Positions 55,117-62,664 of a stretch of 64,000 bases of DNA are shown here, one piece after another. Below the pieces are notes generated by a model. It saw nothing but the letters and a program-made list of their open reading frames with translations. It was not told where the DNA came from and did not search any database. The DNA is from Streptomyces sp. NBC_01016 (GTDB lineage Bacteria; Actinomycetota; Actinomycetes; Streptomycetales; Streptomycetaceae), in contig NZ_JAPEOQ010000001.1 in the NCBI RefSeq assembly GCF_026341035.1, forward strand, positions 2,852,001 to 2,916,000. Reading direction: 5' to 3'. The stretch's first letter is position 1. Every line of letters begins with the position of its first letter. A program made the translations under genes and the position numbers.

Positions 55117-55860
55117 TCACCGCTGGAAGGTGGCCCGCAGATGCTGATCGAGCCAGGCGGTCCATGCAGGCAGATCGATGTTGCTGTACGAGAAGGGGTA
55201 CGGCCCGTGCGGGCCGGTGATGAGGTCGAGCGAGTCGTGGCGCGCCACGAACACCGTCTCCAACTGCCCGCCCGGCCGCCGGTAGTCCGACGGGAACCAC
55301 ATCTCGATCTCCTGCCAGTAATCGGTCTGCGAGTTCCGGCCGCCGCTCGGGGTCCCCTTCTTCACCTCCGCCTCGTCGAAGCGGAAACCGAGGTTGGCGT
55401 ACGCCTGCAGCAGCGTGTCCTGCGCCGGCAGCGCGTGCACCTGGATCTCGTCGAAGTCACCGCGGTCCACGGCGTTGTCGACGGTCAGCTCGGTACGCAC
55501 CGCGACCCGCGCCCCCTTGAGCGGCCGCCCACCGAGGACGTGCGTCAACGGGGTCTCCCATGGCACCTCGAACGAGACCTGGCCGTCCTTCGTCTCCCCG
55601 GCCTTGAGCTCGAACTTCTCGCCGAGCACAAGGGACTTGACGACACCCGGGTTGCTCCACAGGGTCTCGGTCTCCTCCCGGTCCTCGAACCGGGTGACGA
55701 TCTCGATCCGGACCCGCTCCACCTCGATGTCCACGGAGCCGCCCTTCAGCTGCACATTGCAGTGCAACTGATCCCCGGGCCGTACGGCGCTCGCACTGAG
55801 CGTGGTCTCGACCTCGGGCGCACCGACACCGAGCGAACTGAGGAACTTCCGAAAAGCCAC
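55117..55860 (-). CDS. Spo0M-like arrestin-fold protein
   Basis: A 247 aa protein. AFRKFLSSLGVGAPEVETTLSASAVRPGD, QLHCNVQLKGGSVDIEVERVRIEIVTRFEDRE (in short blocks) and the DALPAQDTLLQAYANLGFRFDEAEVKKG segment match the Spo0M/SpoOM family, which has an arrestin-like beta-sandwich and is linked to stress and development in Bacillus and Streptomyces. It has no membrane helix. The GTG at 55860 is used because it gives the standard N-terminus; the open frame runs on upstream. It is opposite to EspI copy 2. Confidence 0.85.
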   Translation of the reverse strand: MAFRKFLSSLGVGAPEVETTLSASAVRPGDQLHCNVQLKGGSVDIEVERVRIEIVTRFEDREETETLWSNPGVVKSLVLGEKFELKAGETKDGQVSFEVPWETPLTHVLGGRPLKGARVAVRTELTVDNAVDRGDFDEIQVHALPAQDTLLQAYANLGFRFDEAEVKKGTPSGGRNSQTDYWQEIEMWFPSDYRRPGGQLETVFVARHDSLDLITGPHGPYPFSYSNIDLPAWTAWLDQHLRATFQR

Positions 55861-56101
55861 GAATACCCACTCCCCGGGCCGCCGGCTCCGCCACCTGGAC
55901 CGTCCAGGCACCCACCCCGGGCCCGCCGGGGAACCCTAACGTCGCACTGCGATGCGGCGCTGCCGTACGGATGTTCAGAGCAGAAGGTCCGTCGCCAAGG
56001 AGGCCACGACCCAGGCCACCAGGGCAGGGTTCGGCGTATCCGGCTACACCTTCGGGATGAAGGCGGGTGGAAAGGTCTTCGAGGCCCCACCGGAGAAAGG
56101 T

Positions 56102-56770
56102 CTACCAGAGCACGATCCGGAAAATGATCGCGCCCAGCAGCCCAACCCCACCGATCACCCACAGCCATTCCTCTGTGGCCTTAACGAGCGGCGGCTCCAT
56201 CCGGGTCGCTTCGTTGTGGCTCGGCCCGATTCCCTTCTTGGGGAAAGAGCCGGCGACGGCGCACGTGATGCTGTAGCCGAGCAGGATGAGGCAGAAGAAC
56301 GCGACGCACAGGTTGTTGGCGACGGATACGAGGTTCGTGACGGAGAGCTCGCCGCTGCTGGATCGGTTGGCGGCCAGGCTCGGCTGGTTGTCGTAGATGA
56401 CGCCATAGGCACCGTCGTCACCGCCGTGGAGCGTGATCTCGGTTTCCTTGTCCGTGATCTTCCCGTCGGCCGAGCGATAGCTGCCGGTGCAGGTGGCGCT
56501 CTTCAAGGACTGCCCTCCGTGGCCGCCGCCGCTGCGGGAGGCGTGCGACGTGTACTCGGCGACGCACTTGGTGACGGTGAACTTGCCGGGTGTGCCGAAG
56601 AGGCCGGTCGCCGTGGTGGCGTGGGAGAACGTGAGGAAGATGGCGATGATCGACGCAACTCCGAGCACGATTCCGAACGCGCGCCCGATGGGGGATGGAG
56701 GAATCACGGACGACACGGTGTTGCCCGCGTTCGCGGCAGTCCGTGCGGACGGCTGCGGTGGCTGTGGCAT
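56102..56770 (-). CDS. Three-helix membrane protein with paired-Cys ectodomain (paralog A)
   Basis: A 222 aa protein from the ATG at 56770; a TTG 18 bases upstream is possible. Topology by hydrophobicity: cytoplasmic N-terminus, helix 1 (GIVLGVASIIAIFLTF), an external domain of about 90 residues with GTPGKFTVTKC...ATCTGSY, then helix 2 (CVAFFCLILLGYSITC) and helix 3 at the C-terminus (WLWVIGGVGLLGAIIF). The pattern G-x-x-G-x-F-[TV]-x-x-x-C ... C-x-G-x-[FY] is shared by five other genes in this window. I do not recognise the family. Intergenic 55861-56101 shows nothing else. Confidence 0.65.
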   Translation of the reverse strand: MPQPPQPSARTAANAGNTVSSVIPPSPIGRAFGIVLGVASIIAIFLTFSHATTATGLFGTPGKFTVTKCVAEYTSHASRSGGGHGGQSLKSATCTGSYRSADGKITDKETEITLHGGDDGAYGVIYDNQPSLAANRSSSGELSVTNLVSVANNLCVAFFCLILLGYSITCAVAGSFPKKGIGPSHNEATRMEPPLVKATEEWLWVIGGVGLLGAIIFRIVLW

Positions 56771-56857
56771 CGGTGCTGACGACTTCAAGGGGACCCCCAG
56801 GGGAGAGGACGGAGACGGAGGGGCAGCATCCGCCGGCTCCGGACGGTTCGTTCGGAG

Positions 56858-57532
56858 TCAGGCGTTGAGCATGATGATCAGTGACGCCAGCACGCCCACG
56901 ACGCCGACCGCTACGAGGCTCGTCACGACGCCGCGCGTGCCGGTTCCGAGGTCCTGTCGCCAGGAGGCGGAGAGGGCTGGGGACTTGCCGCGGGGGCGGG
57001 GCCAGTTGGCGAAGTGCGCGAAGGCCCCGAGCCCGAGGAGCGCCACTCCGAGGGAGACCAATGCGGCGGAGCGGGCCGTCGCCGATGAGTTGGCGGGGTG
57101 GTACTCGTCCAGGAACTTCGCGAGGAACCCCCCGCCGTCCAGTCGTCCGACCGTCAGTTTCGTCCCCTTGCCACCGGAGTCGAGGAGACGGCTGAGGTAG
57201 GCATCGCCGTCACCGGCGGGCGCCGTGTCACGGGTCAACTTGATGGTGGTGGACGTGCCCTTGTCGGACCCGCCGTCGGACCGGAACGTCCCCCGGCAGA
57301 ACACCTCGAGATCCTTGTTGACGCTCGTCGTGTGGCCGTGAGCGGGTGCGATCTGCTCGCGGGCGCACGACGTGGCGGTGAACTTCCCGCGTGTTCCCAC
57401 ATGACCGCTGTCGTAGCCCACCAGGAACAGGCAGAACGCGATCATGATCAGCGCGATCCCTATCAGAGCGACACCGACGATATTTCGTTCGTCCTCTGAT
57501 GTTGTCGTACGTGACTTGGTGGGGGAACTCAC
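56858..57532 (-). CDS. Three-helix membrane protein with paired-Cys ectodomain (paralog B)
   Basis: A 224 aa protein from GTG 57532. Helix 1 VGVALIGIALIMIAFCLFLV, ectodomain with GTRGKFTATSC and VFCRGTFRSDGGS (the two cysteines about 30 residues apart), helix 2 VSLGVALLGLGAFAHF and helix 3 VTSLVAVGVVGVLASLIIML. Closest to paralog D by its ectodomain (both have TGDxxLSRLL-like GDGDAYLSRLLDSGGKGT versus SDGDTYLRALMKTGGKGT). It is 87 bases from paralog A in the same direction; function unknown. Confidence 0.65.
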   Translation of the reverse strand: MSSPTKSRTTTSEDERNIVGVALIGIALIMIAFCLFLVGYDSGHVGTRGKFTATSCAREQIAPAHGHTTSVNKDLEVFCRGTFRSDGGSDKGTSTTIKLTRDTAPAGDGDAYLSRLLDSGGKGTKLTVGRLDGGGFLAKFLDEYHPANSSATARSAALVSLGVALLGLGAFAHFANWPRPRGKSPALSASWRQDLGTGTRGVVTSLVAVGVVGVLASLIIMLNA

Positions 57533-57747
57533 AAGAAGCTGGCCTTCGTAGGGGCTGATTCGGGTGGTCGGGGGACCGGCGCGTTGACCGCCCGCGGGCA
57601 GCTGAACGCTAGCGGACCGCGGTGAGCGGGGTGCGGGCGTCGTGTGAAGGTGGTGCTTCCCCTGCGCTGCCTGTGATGGCGGTCGACTAATGTACCGGCT
57701 TGGGTTCCGGAAGTGGACCCTACGGTCAAGGAGAGCAGGGGGAAGGC

Positions 57748-58086
57748 ATGGCGGGCTCAGGCTTCGATGTCGACGCGGATGTATTGAAGGCACAGGCCCG
57801 GTCCTTTGATCGGCTGGCTTCGGATTTCGCCTCGAAGTCGAAGGACTTCAAGGACAAGGTCGACCGCCTGGAGAAGGCGTGGGGCGACGATGACGTCGAG
57901 CTCGCGAGCCCCATCATCGATGTGTACAAACCGGTGAGCGCCGGTATCCGCGACTCGCTCGAACACCTCGGTGAGGCTCTCAAGGACATCGGTAAGAATC
58001 TCGACTCCGTGGCCGAGGGCTACGACCAGACGGAGCAGGAGCACCATCGCGCGCTGATGCAGGCGGCTCAGCAGAGTCGCGGCTGA
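57748..58086 (+). CDS. EsxA-like WXG100-type small protein
   Basis: A 112 aa protein: GFDVDADVLKAQARSFDRLASDF, then LEKAWGDDDVELASPIIDVY with W-G at about residue 44-45 in the turn, and a second helix ending LDSVAEGYDQTEQEHHRAL. This is the two-helix WXG fold of ESX substrates; it is longer than canonical EsxA. ATG 57748 has GGGGGAAGG just upstream. It precedes the CpnT-type gene by 94 bases; a homolog starts at 63761. Confidence 0.8.
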   Translation: MAGSGFDVDADVLKAQARSFDRLASDFASKSKDFKDKVDRLEKAWGDDDVELASPIIDVYKPVSAGIRDSLEHLGEALKDIGKNLDSVAEGYDQTEQEHHRALMQAAQQSRG

Positions 58087-58180
58087 GCAGGCAGCGAGCG
58101 CCCGTCCCGCAGGCCGGGCGCGTGTGATCCATCCGCATTCTTTGTCGCAGCGCGACGCCGTGTCTTGAGGGGAAAGTACC

Positions 58181-59437
58181 GTGTCCATCGTTTTGCCTGG
58201 TGAGCTCGACTGGGTTCTCGACCTGCTGGGTTTTGAGTGGCCGAACCTCGACGAGGACCTGATCATGCAGGCCGCGCAGGAATGGCTCGATTTCGGGCAG
58301 GCCGCGCGCGACTACCAGGAAGAGGGCAATCGGGCCGCGGAGTACGTGCGGCAGGCGCACGGGGGTGAGGCCGCGGATGCCTTCCTCGAGCACTGGAGCA
58401 AGTTCTCCGAGAATGGCCTCGGTGTCGGTGGCGTCGGTATCGGCTACCTGGACGGTCTCGCCGGCGCGGGCGATGTGCTGGGGGTGATGCTCGATGTCGC
58501 GGCGGCAGCGGTGATCGCCCTGAAGATCTACGTCATCGTCCAGCTCATCGACCTGGCCATCGAGTTCGCCATCGCCCAGGCGTCCGCACCTGTCACCCTC
58601 GGCGCCTCTGAGGCTGCGCTTGCCGGGCGGGTCGCCATGATCAGGTTCATGGTCAAGCGGGCCCTGACGGAGGCGGCCCAGAAGATCGAGCAGGAAGTCC
58701 TGAAGGCGGTCAAGGAGAAGGCCGTCATCAAGACCAAGGAAATGGCCGTCGACCTGGCGAAGGACCTGGGTAAGGACATCGCCAAGTCGGTGGTCAGCGA
58801 GCTGGGGACCCAGGGCATCAAGCACCAGTTCGGTGCGGGTGCCGGTTGGGGCGAGAGCCTGACGTCGCTCGGGGTCTCCGCGGCCAATCCGGTCCTCGGC
58901 AAGGTCGCCGGCGAGTTCGAGCAGGACGACGACGGTAAGGGTTACCACCTTGAGACGAAGGCGGGCGGGAAGGTTGTCGAGGGCGCTATCGATGTGGCGC
59001 ACGGCGACTTCGACGGCGCGCGGAAGATGACTCAAGGAGCCGGTGAGCTCTTCGACAACGTCACGGACAAGAAGGGCGACGAGTCCGGCACGGGTGAGGG
59101 TTCGGGGTCCGGAGAGGGTTCCGGGTCTGGTTCGGGTGAGGGTTCGGGGTCCGGTGAGGGATCTGGGTCTGGTTCGGGCGACGAGTCCGGCACGGGTGAG
59201 GGCTCGGGGTCCGGTGAAGGTTCGGGATCTGGTGAGGGTGCGTCGCAAGAGTCCGGCTCGTCGGAAGAGTCCGGATCGGGTTCGGACCAGGAAGCCGGGT
59301 CCGGTTCGGACCAGGAGTCGGGATCCGGTTCCGGCGAGGAAACAGCCCAGCCGGAAGAGCCCCGTCAGGGCTCTGCGAACGAACCCGACTACGAGAAGCT
59401 CGATGAAGGCGATCGCGTCCGCACCGTGTTCGGCTGA
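58181..59437 (+). CDS. CpnT-type WXG100-like N-terminal domain protein with acidic Gly-Ser-Glu tail
   Basis: A 418 aa protein. The start IVLPGELDWVLDLLGFEWPNLDED, DFGQAARDYQEEGNRAAEYV and GGEAADAFLEHW matches the WXG100-like N-terminal domain found in CpnT and other T7SS-linked toxins. Residues 105-300 are helical with a hydrophobic middle (VIALKIYVIVQLIDLAIEFAIA). From about 295 to 400 the sequence is repeated GSG-E motifs (for example GEGSGSGEGSGS), and it ends EPDYEKLDEGDRVRTVFG. The toxin domain expected at this end is missing, so it could be a carrier or an incomplete toxin. GTG 58181 follows GAGGGG. Confidence 0.75.
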   Translation: MSIVLPGELDWVLDLLGFEWPNLDEDLIMQAAQEWLDFGQAARDYQEEGNRAAEYVRQAHGGEAADAFLEHWSKFSENGLGVGGVGIGYLDGLAGAGDVLGVMLDVAAAAVIALKIYVIVQLIDLAIEFAIAQASAPVTLGASEAALAGRVAMIRFMVKRALTEAAQKIEQEVLKAVKEKAVIKTKEMAVDLAKDLGKDIAKSVVSELGTQGIKHQFGAGAGWGESLTSLGVSAANPVLGKVAGEFEQDDDGKGYHLETKAGGKVVEGAIDVAHGDFDGARKMTQGAGELFDNVTDKKGDESGTGEGSGSGEGSGSGSGEGSGSGEGSGSGSGDESGTGEGSGSGEGSGSGEGASQESGSSEESGSGSDQEAGSGSDQESGSGSGEETAQPEEPRQGSANEPDYEKLDEGDRVRTVFG

Positions 59438-59492
59438 CCAACCGTCGAACGGCGTCCCACCGCCACCACCCCCCCCGGAGGAGGGTCTTACT

Positions 59493-59849
59493 GTGAGTAC
59501 CGGTAACCGAGACAGCTTCGACGCGCTCGGTGAGCGCGACTATCCGATCGAGGACAAGAACCTCACCGAGGAGCAGAACGAGCACCTGACCGCGTCGCTG
59601 CGCAAGGTGCGTGACATGAAGGACGCGCCGCCCGCGCTGCAGGACCTCGCGCGTCAACTCCTCGGTGGGCGTATGGAGTTGAAGGATGTACTGGACTCGT
59701 CGTCCGGGCACCGTGCCCTGGGCGAGGGGCTGGCCGGCATGCGTGAGCAGTGGCGGAACATGTCGCCGCAGGAGCGGCAGCAGGTCCGGGACTACGACCC
59801 GGACGAGGACCCGAAGAACGCGCCCGGGCGCGACGGCAGGATCCGGTAA
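59493..59849 (+). CDS. 118 aa soluble protein of unknown function (copy 1)
   Basis: A charged helical protein (YPIEDKNLTEEQNEHLTASL, then PALQDLARQLLGGRMELKDVL and REQWRNMSPQERQQVRDYDP) with no membrane segment, ending in a disordered tail (DEDPKNAPGRDGRIR). It starts at the GTG 59493 behind GGAGGAGGG and overlaps nothing; the membrane paralog C follows after five bases, so the two are probably translated together. The gene at 61421 encodes a nearly identical protein. I do not recognise the family. Confidence 0.75.
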   Translation: MSTGNRDSFDALGERDYPIEDKNLTEEQNEHLTASLRKVRDMKDAPPALQDLARQLLGGRMELKDVLDSSSGHRALGEGLAGMREQWRNMSPQERQQVRDYDPDEDPKNAPGRDGRIR

Positions 59850-59854
59850 TAACT

Positions 59855-60490
59855 GTGACTACCAACAGCGAGGCCTGGCAGCGCCATCGGGCCCGACGGT
59901 CGTTCGCGTACCGGCGTGGGACGGGCTGGATCGTCGGCGCCGTGCTCGTCGTGTTCGCCGTCAAGATCCTGGTCTCCGCGGGCAGTTGGGTCGGCTGGCA
60001 GGTCACTCCTCAGGGCGGTGACGGCGCGCCCGGCGTGTTCAAGTTCTCCGCGTGTGCGCCCGCTGGGGACGACTACCGGTGCACGGGCGCCTTCCGGGAG
60101 GACGGCGGGGCTCAACGGATCTTCGACGACGCCGTCCTCGTGACCCACTTCGAGCAGTTCAAGGGCGGCCTTGCGCCCGTGTACAGGATGCCGGACGGCG
60201 GCTACTCGTACGACAATCCGGGCGAGGTCACCACGGGGATGCTCGGTGGGGCGGCCATGGTGTTCGGCGCGGCCGCATTGATGGTCGGCATCGGCATCTT
60301 CTTCCTGGCGACCGGATATACGCCGCGTCCGCCGCGGCTGGCCGGCTGGTCCCGGTGGGGGCGCGTCTCCTTCGGAGAGGCGTGGCAGGTCGTGCGCTCC
60401 CGCGCGCCGCTCCTCTGGTCGATTGTCGGTTTCTGTGTCCTGGGGCTGGTGCTGCTGGTGACGGGCCCGCTGGTGGTGTCCCTCGCGTAA
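59855..60490 (+). CDS. Three-helix membrane protein with paired-Cys ectodomain (paralog C)
   Basis: A 211 aa protein from GTG 59855. Helix 1 GWIVGAVLVVFAVKILV, ectodomain with GVFKFSACAPAGDDYRCTGAF (cysteines nine residues apart, shorter loop than in A, B, D and F), helices 2 (AMVFGAAALMVGIGIFFLA) and 3 (VGFCVLGLVLLVTGPLVV). Between helices 2 and 3 is a cytoplasmic segment (TPRPPRLAGWSRWGRVSFGEAWQVV), also present in paralog E. It follows the 118 aa gene by five bases. Confidence 0.7.
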   Translation: MTTNSEAWQRHRARRSFAYRRGTGWIVGAVLVVFAVKILVSAGSWVGWQVTPQGGDGAPGVFKFSACAPAGDDYRCTGAFREDGGAQRIFDDAVLVTHFEQFKGGLAPVYRMPDGGYSYDNPGEVTTGMLGGAAMVFGAAALMVGIGIFFLATGYTPRPPRLAGWSRWGRVSFGEAWQVVRSRAPLLWSIVGFCVLGLVLLVTGPLVVSLA

Positions 60491-60510
60491 CGCGCGGGCG
60501 CAGCAACGCC

Positions 60511-60544
60511 GTGGGCCCCGAGTCGTAATCGACTCGGGGCCCAC
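60511..60544. terminator. Bidirectional terminator
   Basis: GTGGGCCCCGAGTCG (60511-60525) pairs perfectly with 60530-60544, loop TAAT, between the convergent paralogs C and D. Confidence 0.85.
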
Positions 60545-60556
60545 GTGTGTGCCAGG

Positions 60557-61228
60557 TCAGATGAAGATCTTCGTCAGGATGATGCCGACGACGGCGGCGG
60601 AGGCCACCGTGATCACCGTGCCGCGCGTGCCGGGGCCGATGCTCCGACTCCAGGCGACCTTGAGCGGGGCGCTTCCACCGCCGCCTCGCGGCCAGTCCGC
60701 CCGAAGACAGAAGATCCCGGCCGCAAGGAAGAAGAGGCCGCCCAGCGCCATGAACGCGGACTGCTCCGTCTTCTCCGGATTCGACGTGTTGAACTCGCCG
60801 AGAAAGTTTCCGAGGGCCGAGTCGGGATTCAGGCGGGCAGTGTGCAGCTCCGTGCCCTTGCCTCCGGTCTTCATCAGAGCGCGGAGATAGGTGTCGCCGT
60901 CTGAGACCGGGGTGTCCCCGGGCTGCAGCGTCATACGGACGGATGTGGCACCCGAGGTACTTCCGTCGGGGCGGAACGCGCCGTTGCACGTCACCTGCAA
61001 TTCGTGCGTGGAGCCGTTCTTTCGGGAACTGCCGCCGGGTGTCCTGCTGAAGCTCTGCTCGCACGAACTCGCCGTGAATGTCCCGCCAGTTCCGACGTGC
61101 CCGCTGGAATAGGCGGCCTGGAACGAGAACCAGGCCGTCAACATGACGAACGCCGCAATGAAGACGAATCCGAGAGCGCCGCGATCCCGAAAGCGGGTCT
61201 TCGCCTGCGGCTTCAGGGACTGACTCAC
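60557..61228 (-). CDS. Three-helix membrane protein with paired-Cys ectodomain (paralog D)
   Basis: A 223 aa protein (GTG 61228). Helix 1 LGFVFIAAFVMLTAWFSFQA, ectodomain with GTGGTFTASSC and VTCNGAFRPDGS, helices 2 (LGGLFFLAAGIFCL) and 3 (VITVASAAVVGIILTKIFI). It is the closest relative of paralog B. It faces the opposite way to the C and E copies. No neighbour on its strand, so it is probably transcribed alone. Confidence 0.65.
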   Translation of the reverse strand: MSQSLKPQAKTRFRDRGALGFVFIAAFVMLTAWFSFQAAYSSGHVGTGGTFTASSCEQSFSRTPGGSSRKNGSTHELQVTCNGAFRPDGSTSGATSVRMTLQPGDTPVSDGDTYLRALMKTGGKGTELHTARLNPDSALGNFLGEFNTSNPEKTEQSAFMALGGLFFLAAGIFCLRADWPRGGGGSAPLKVAWSRSIGPGTRGTVITVASAAVVGIILTKIFI

Positions 61229-61420
61229 GAAAAATACCGACCTTCGGTGTGTGGGGAGTGTGGGGGGAGGAGCCTACGATCGCGGGCCCGAACGCCCGGT
61301 CCGTTAGGGTACGGGACGCGATGCACCGGGCCTGAGCTCGCGCCCGAGCCGGGAATCGGAGGCCAATGACGAAGGCGCTTCGCCACGTACACATGACACA
61401 CAGCTAGGGGGCACCACGCC

Positions 61421-61774
61421 ATGAGTAGTGGTGGAAACGGATACGGCCCGCAGGGCGAGCGCGAGTACCCGATCGAGGACAAGAACCTCACCGAGGAGCA
61501 GAACGAGCACCTGACCGCGTCGCTGCGCAAGGTCCGTGACATGAAGGACGCGCCGCCCGCGCTTCAGGACCTCGCGCGTCAACTCCTCGGTGGACGTATG
61601 GAGTTGAAGGACGTACTGGACTCGTCGTCCGGGCACCGTGCCCTGGGTGACGGGCTGGCCGGCATGCGCGAGCAGTGGCGGAACATGTCGCCGCAGGAGC
61701 GGCAGCAGGTCCGGGACTACGACCCGGACGAGGACCCGAAGAACGCGCCCGGGCGCGACGGCAGGATTCGTTGA
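61421..61774 (+). CDS. 117 aa soluble protein of unknown function (copy 2)
   Basis: Nearly identical to the 118 aa protein at 59493; the two agree over about 105 residues with only D/E-type changes (GERDYP versus GEREYP, GEGLAG versus GDGLAG), and the DNA differs mainly at third positions. The first residues differ (SSGGNGYGPQ versus STGNRDSFDAL). Paralog E follows after 14 bases. ATG 61421 follows AGGGGG. Confidence 0.75.
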   Translation: MSSGGNGYGPQGEREYPIEDKNLTEEQNEHLTASLRKVRDMKDAPPALQDLARQLLGGRMELKDVLDSSSGHRALGDGLAGMREQWRNMSPQERQQVRDYDPDEDPKNAPGRDGRIR

Positions 61775-61788
61775 GGGCGGGATCCGAC

Positions 61789-62433
61789 GTGACATCAACG
61801 GGGGCCGCCGACCAGTACGTGGCTCGGCGCGATTACATCTTCCGGCGCATGTTCGGCTGGATGGTCGGCCTCGCCATCGTGGTCATCGGGGGTGCTACGG
61901 CCTGGGCGGGCGTCGGGTACCTCGACGGCCACGTGACGGTCTCGGCGCGGCCGGGATCCGTCGTGGTGCAGTCGTGCAAGCCCGCCGACCCGGGCTACAC
62001 CTGCACCGGCACCTTCGAGGACGACGCGACGGGCGAGAAGACGCAGGGCGCCACCTTGGCGACGGACCGCGACGCCATCCCGAACGCCGCACTCCCCGCG
62101 CTCAAGACGGACGACGGCTACACGGCCACGGACGACGGCGAACTCACCACGGGCAAGCTGTCGAGGGCGCTCTTCTGGCTCGGCCTCACGGACCTGCTGT
62201 GGCTCGTCGGTGCGTTCTTCCTGCTGACCGGCTACCAGCCGCGGCCGCCCCTCCACTACGGCCCCTTCATCGGCGTCTGGCGTGAACGGGAACGCCGCTT
62301 CGGACGGGTCACGTTGGAGGAGGGCTGGCATGTGGTGCGGCATGAGCGCGGTCCGGCGCTGCCGATCCTCGTCGTCGTAACGGTGTTGTGCCCGGTGCTG
62401 TTCGTCGGGAGCTGGCTGGCGGGCGGCGCGTGA
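61789..62433 (+). CDS. Three-helix membrane protein with paired-Cys ectodomain (paralog E)
   Basis: A 214 aa protein from GTG 61789. Helix 1 GWMVGLAIVVIGGATAWAGV, ectodomain with GSVVVQSCKPADPGYTCTGTFEDD, helices 2 (LTDLLWLVGAFFLLTGY) and 3 (ILVVVTVLCPVLFVGSWL). Same order as paralog C, with a similar middle loop (YQPRPPLHYGPFIGVW). It is 14 bases after the second 117 aa gene, so the pair repeats the 59493-60490 module. A decayed copy follows at 62440. Confidence 0.7.
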   Translation: MTSTGAADQYVARRDYIFRRMFGWMVGLAIVVIGGATAWAGVGYLDGHVTVSARPGSVVVQSCKPADPGYTCTGTFEDDATGEKTQGATLATDRDAIPNAALPALKTDDGYTATDDGELTTGKLSRALFWLGLTDLLWLVGAFFLLTGYQPRPPLHYGPFIGVWRERERRFGRVTLEEGWHVVRHERGPALPILVVVTVLCPVLFVGSWLAGGA

Positions 62434-62439
62434 CGTGAG

Positions 62440-62581
62440 CTCTTCTTCGGGCTCGCCGGGGCCGGTGTCCTCGACGGGCATGTGACCGTCTCGGCACACC
62501 CCGACACGTTCCGGGTTCCGCGTCCAGTCGTGCGAACGCGCCGTCGACCACTACATGGTCGTGTCGCCCCTGTATGGCTGA
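62440..62581 (+). pseudogene. Decayed fragment of paralog E
   Basis: The frame read at 62464 translates to GVLDGHVTVSAHP, matching GYLDGHVTVSARP of paralog E (61915 region); the next frame gives VQSCERAVDHYMVVSPLYG then a stop at 62579-62581, matching E's VVVQSC. The change of frame between the two segments (near 62500-62520) is a frameshift. It is a 140-base remnant of a tandem copy, with no helices left. Confidence 0.65.
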
Positions 62582-62606
62582 GGCCGCGGGACCCGTCAAC
62601 AATGTG

Positions 62607-62648
62607 CCGCGGGCCCGTACCCGACATCGTGTGGGTACTGGCCCGCGG
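62607..62648. terminator. Bidirectional terminator
   Basis: 62607-62622 (CCGCGGGCCCGTACCC) pairs with 62633-62648, one mismatch, ten-base loop, between the decayed E copy and the convergent paralog F. Confidence 0.75.
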
Positions 62649-62664
62649 GTATGACGAGCATCGG

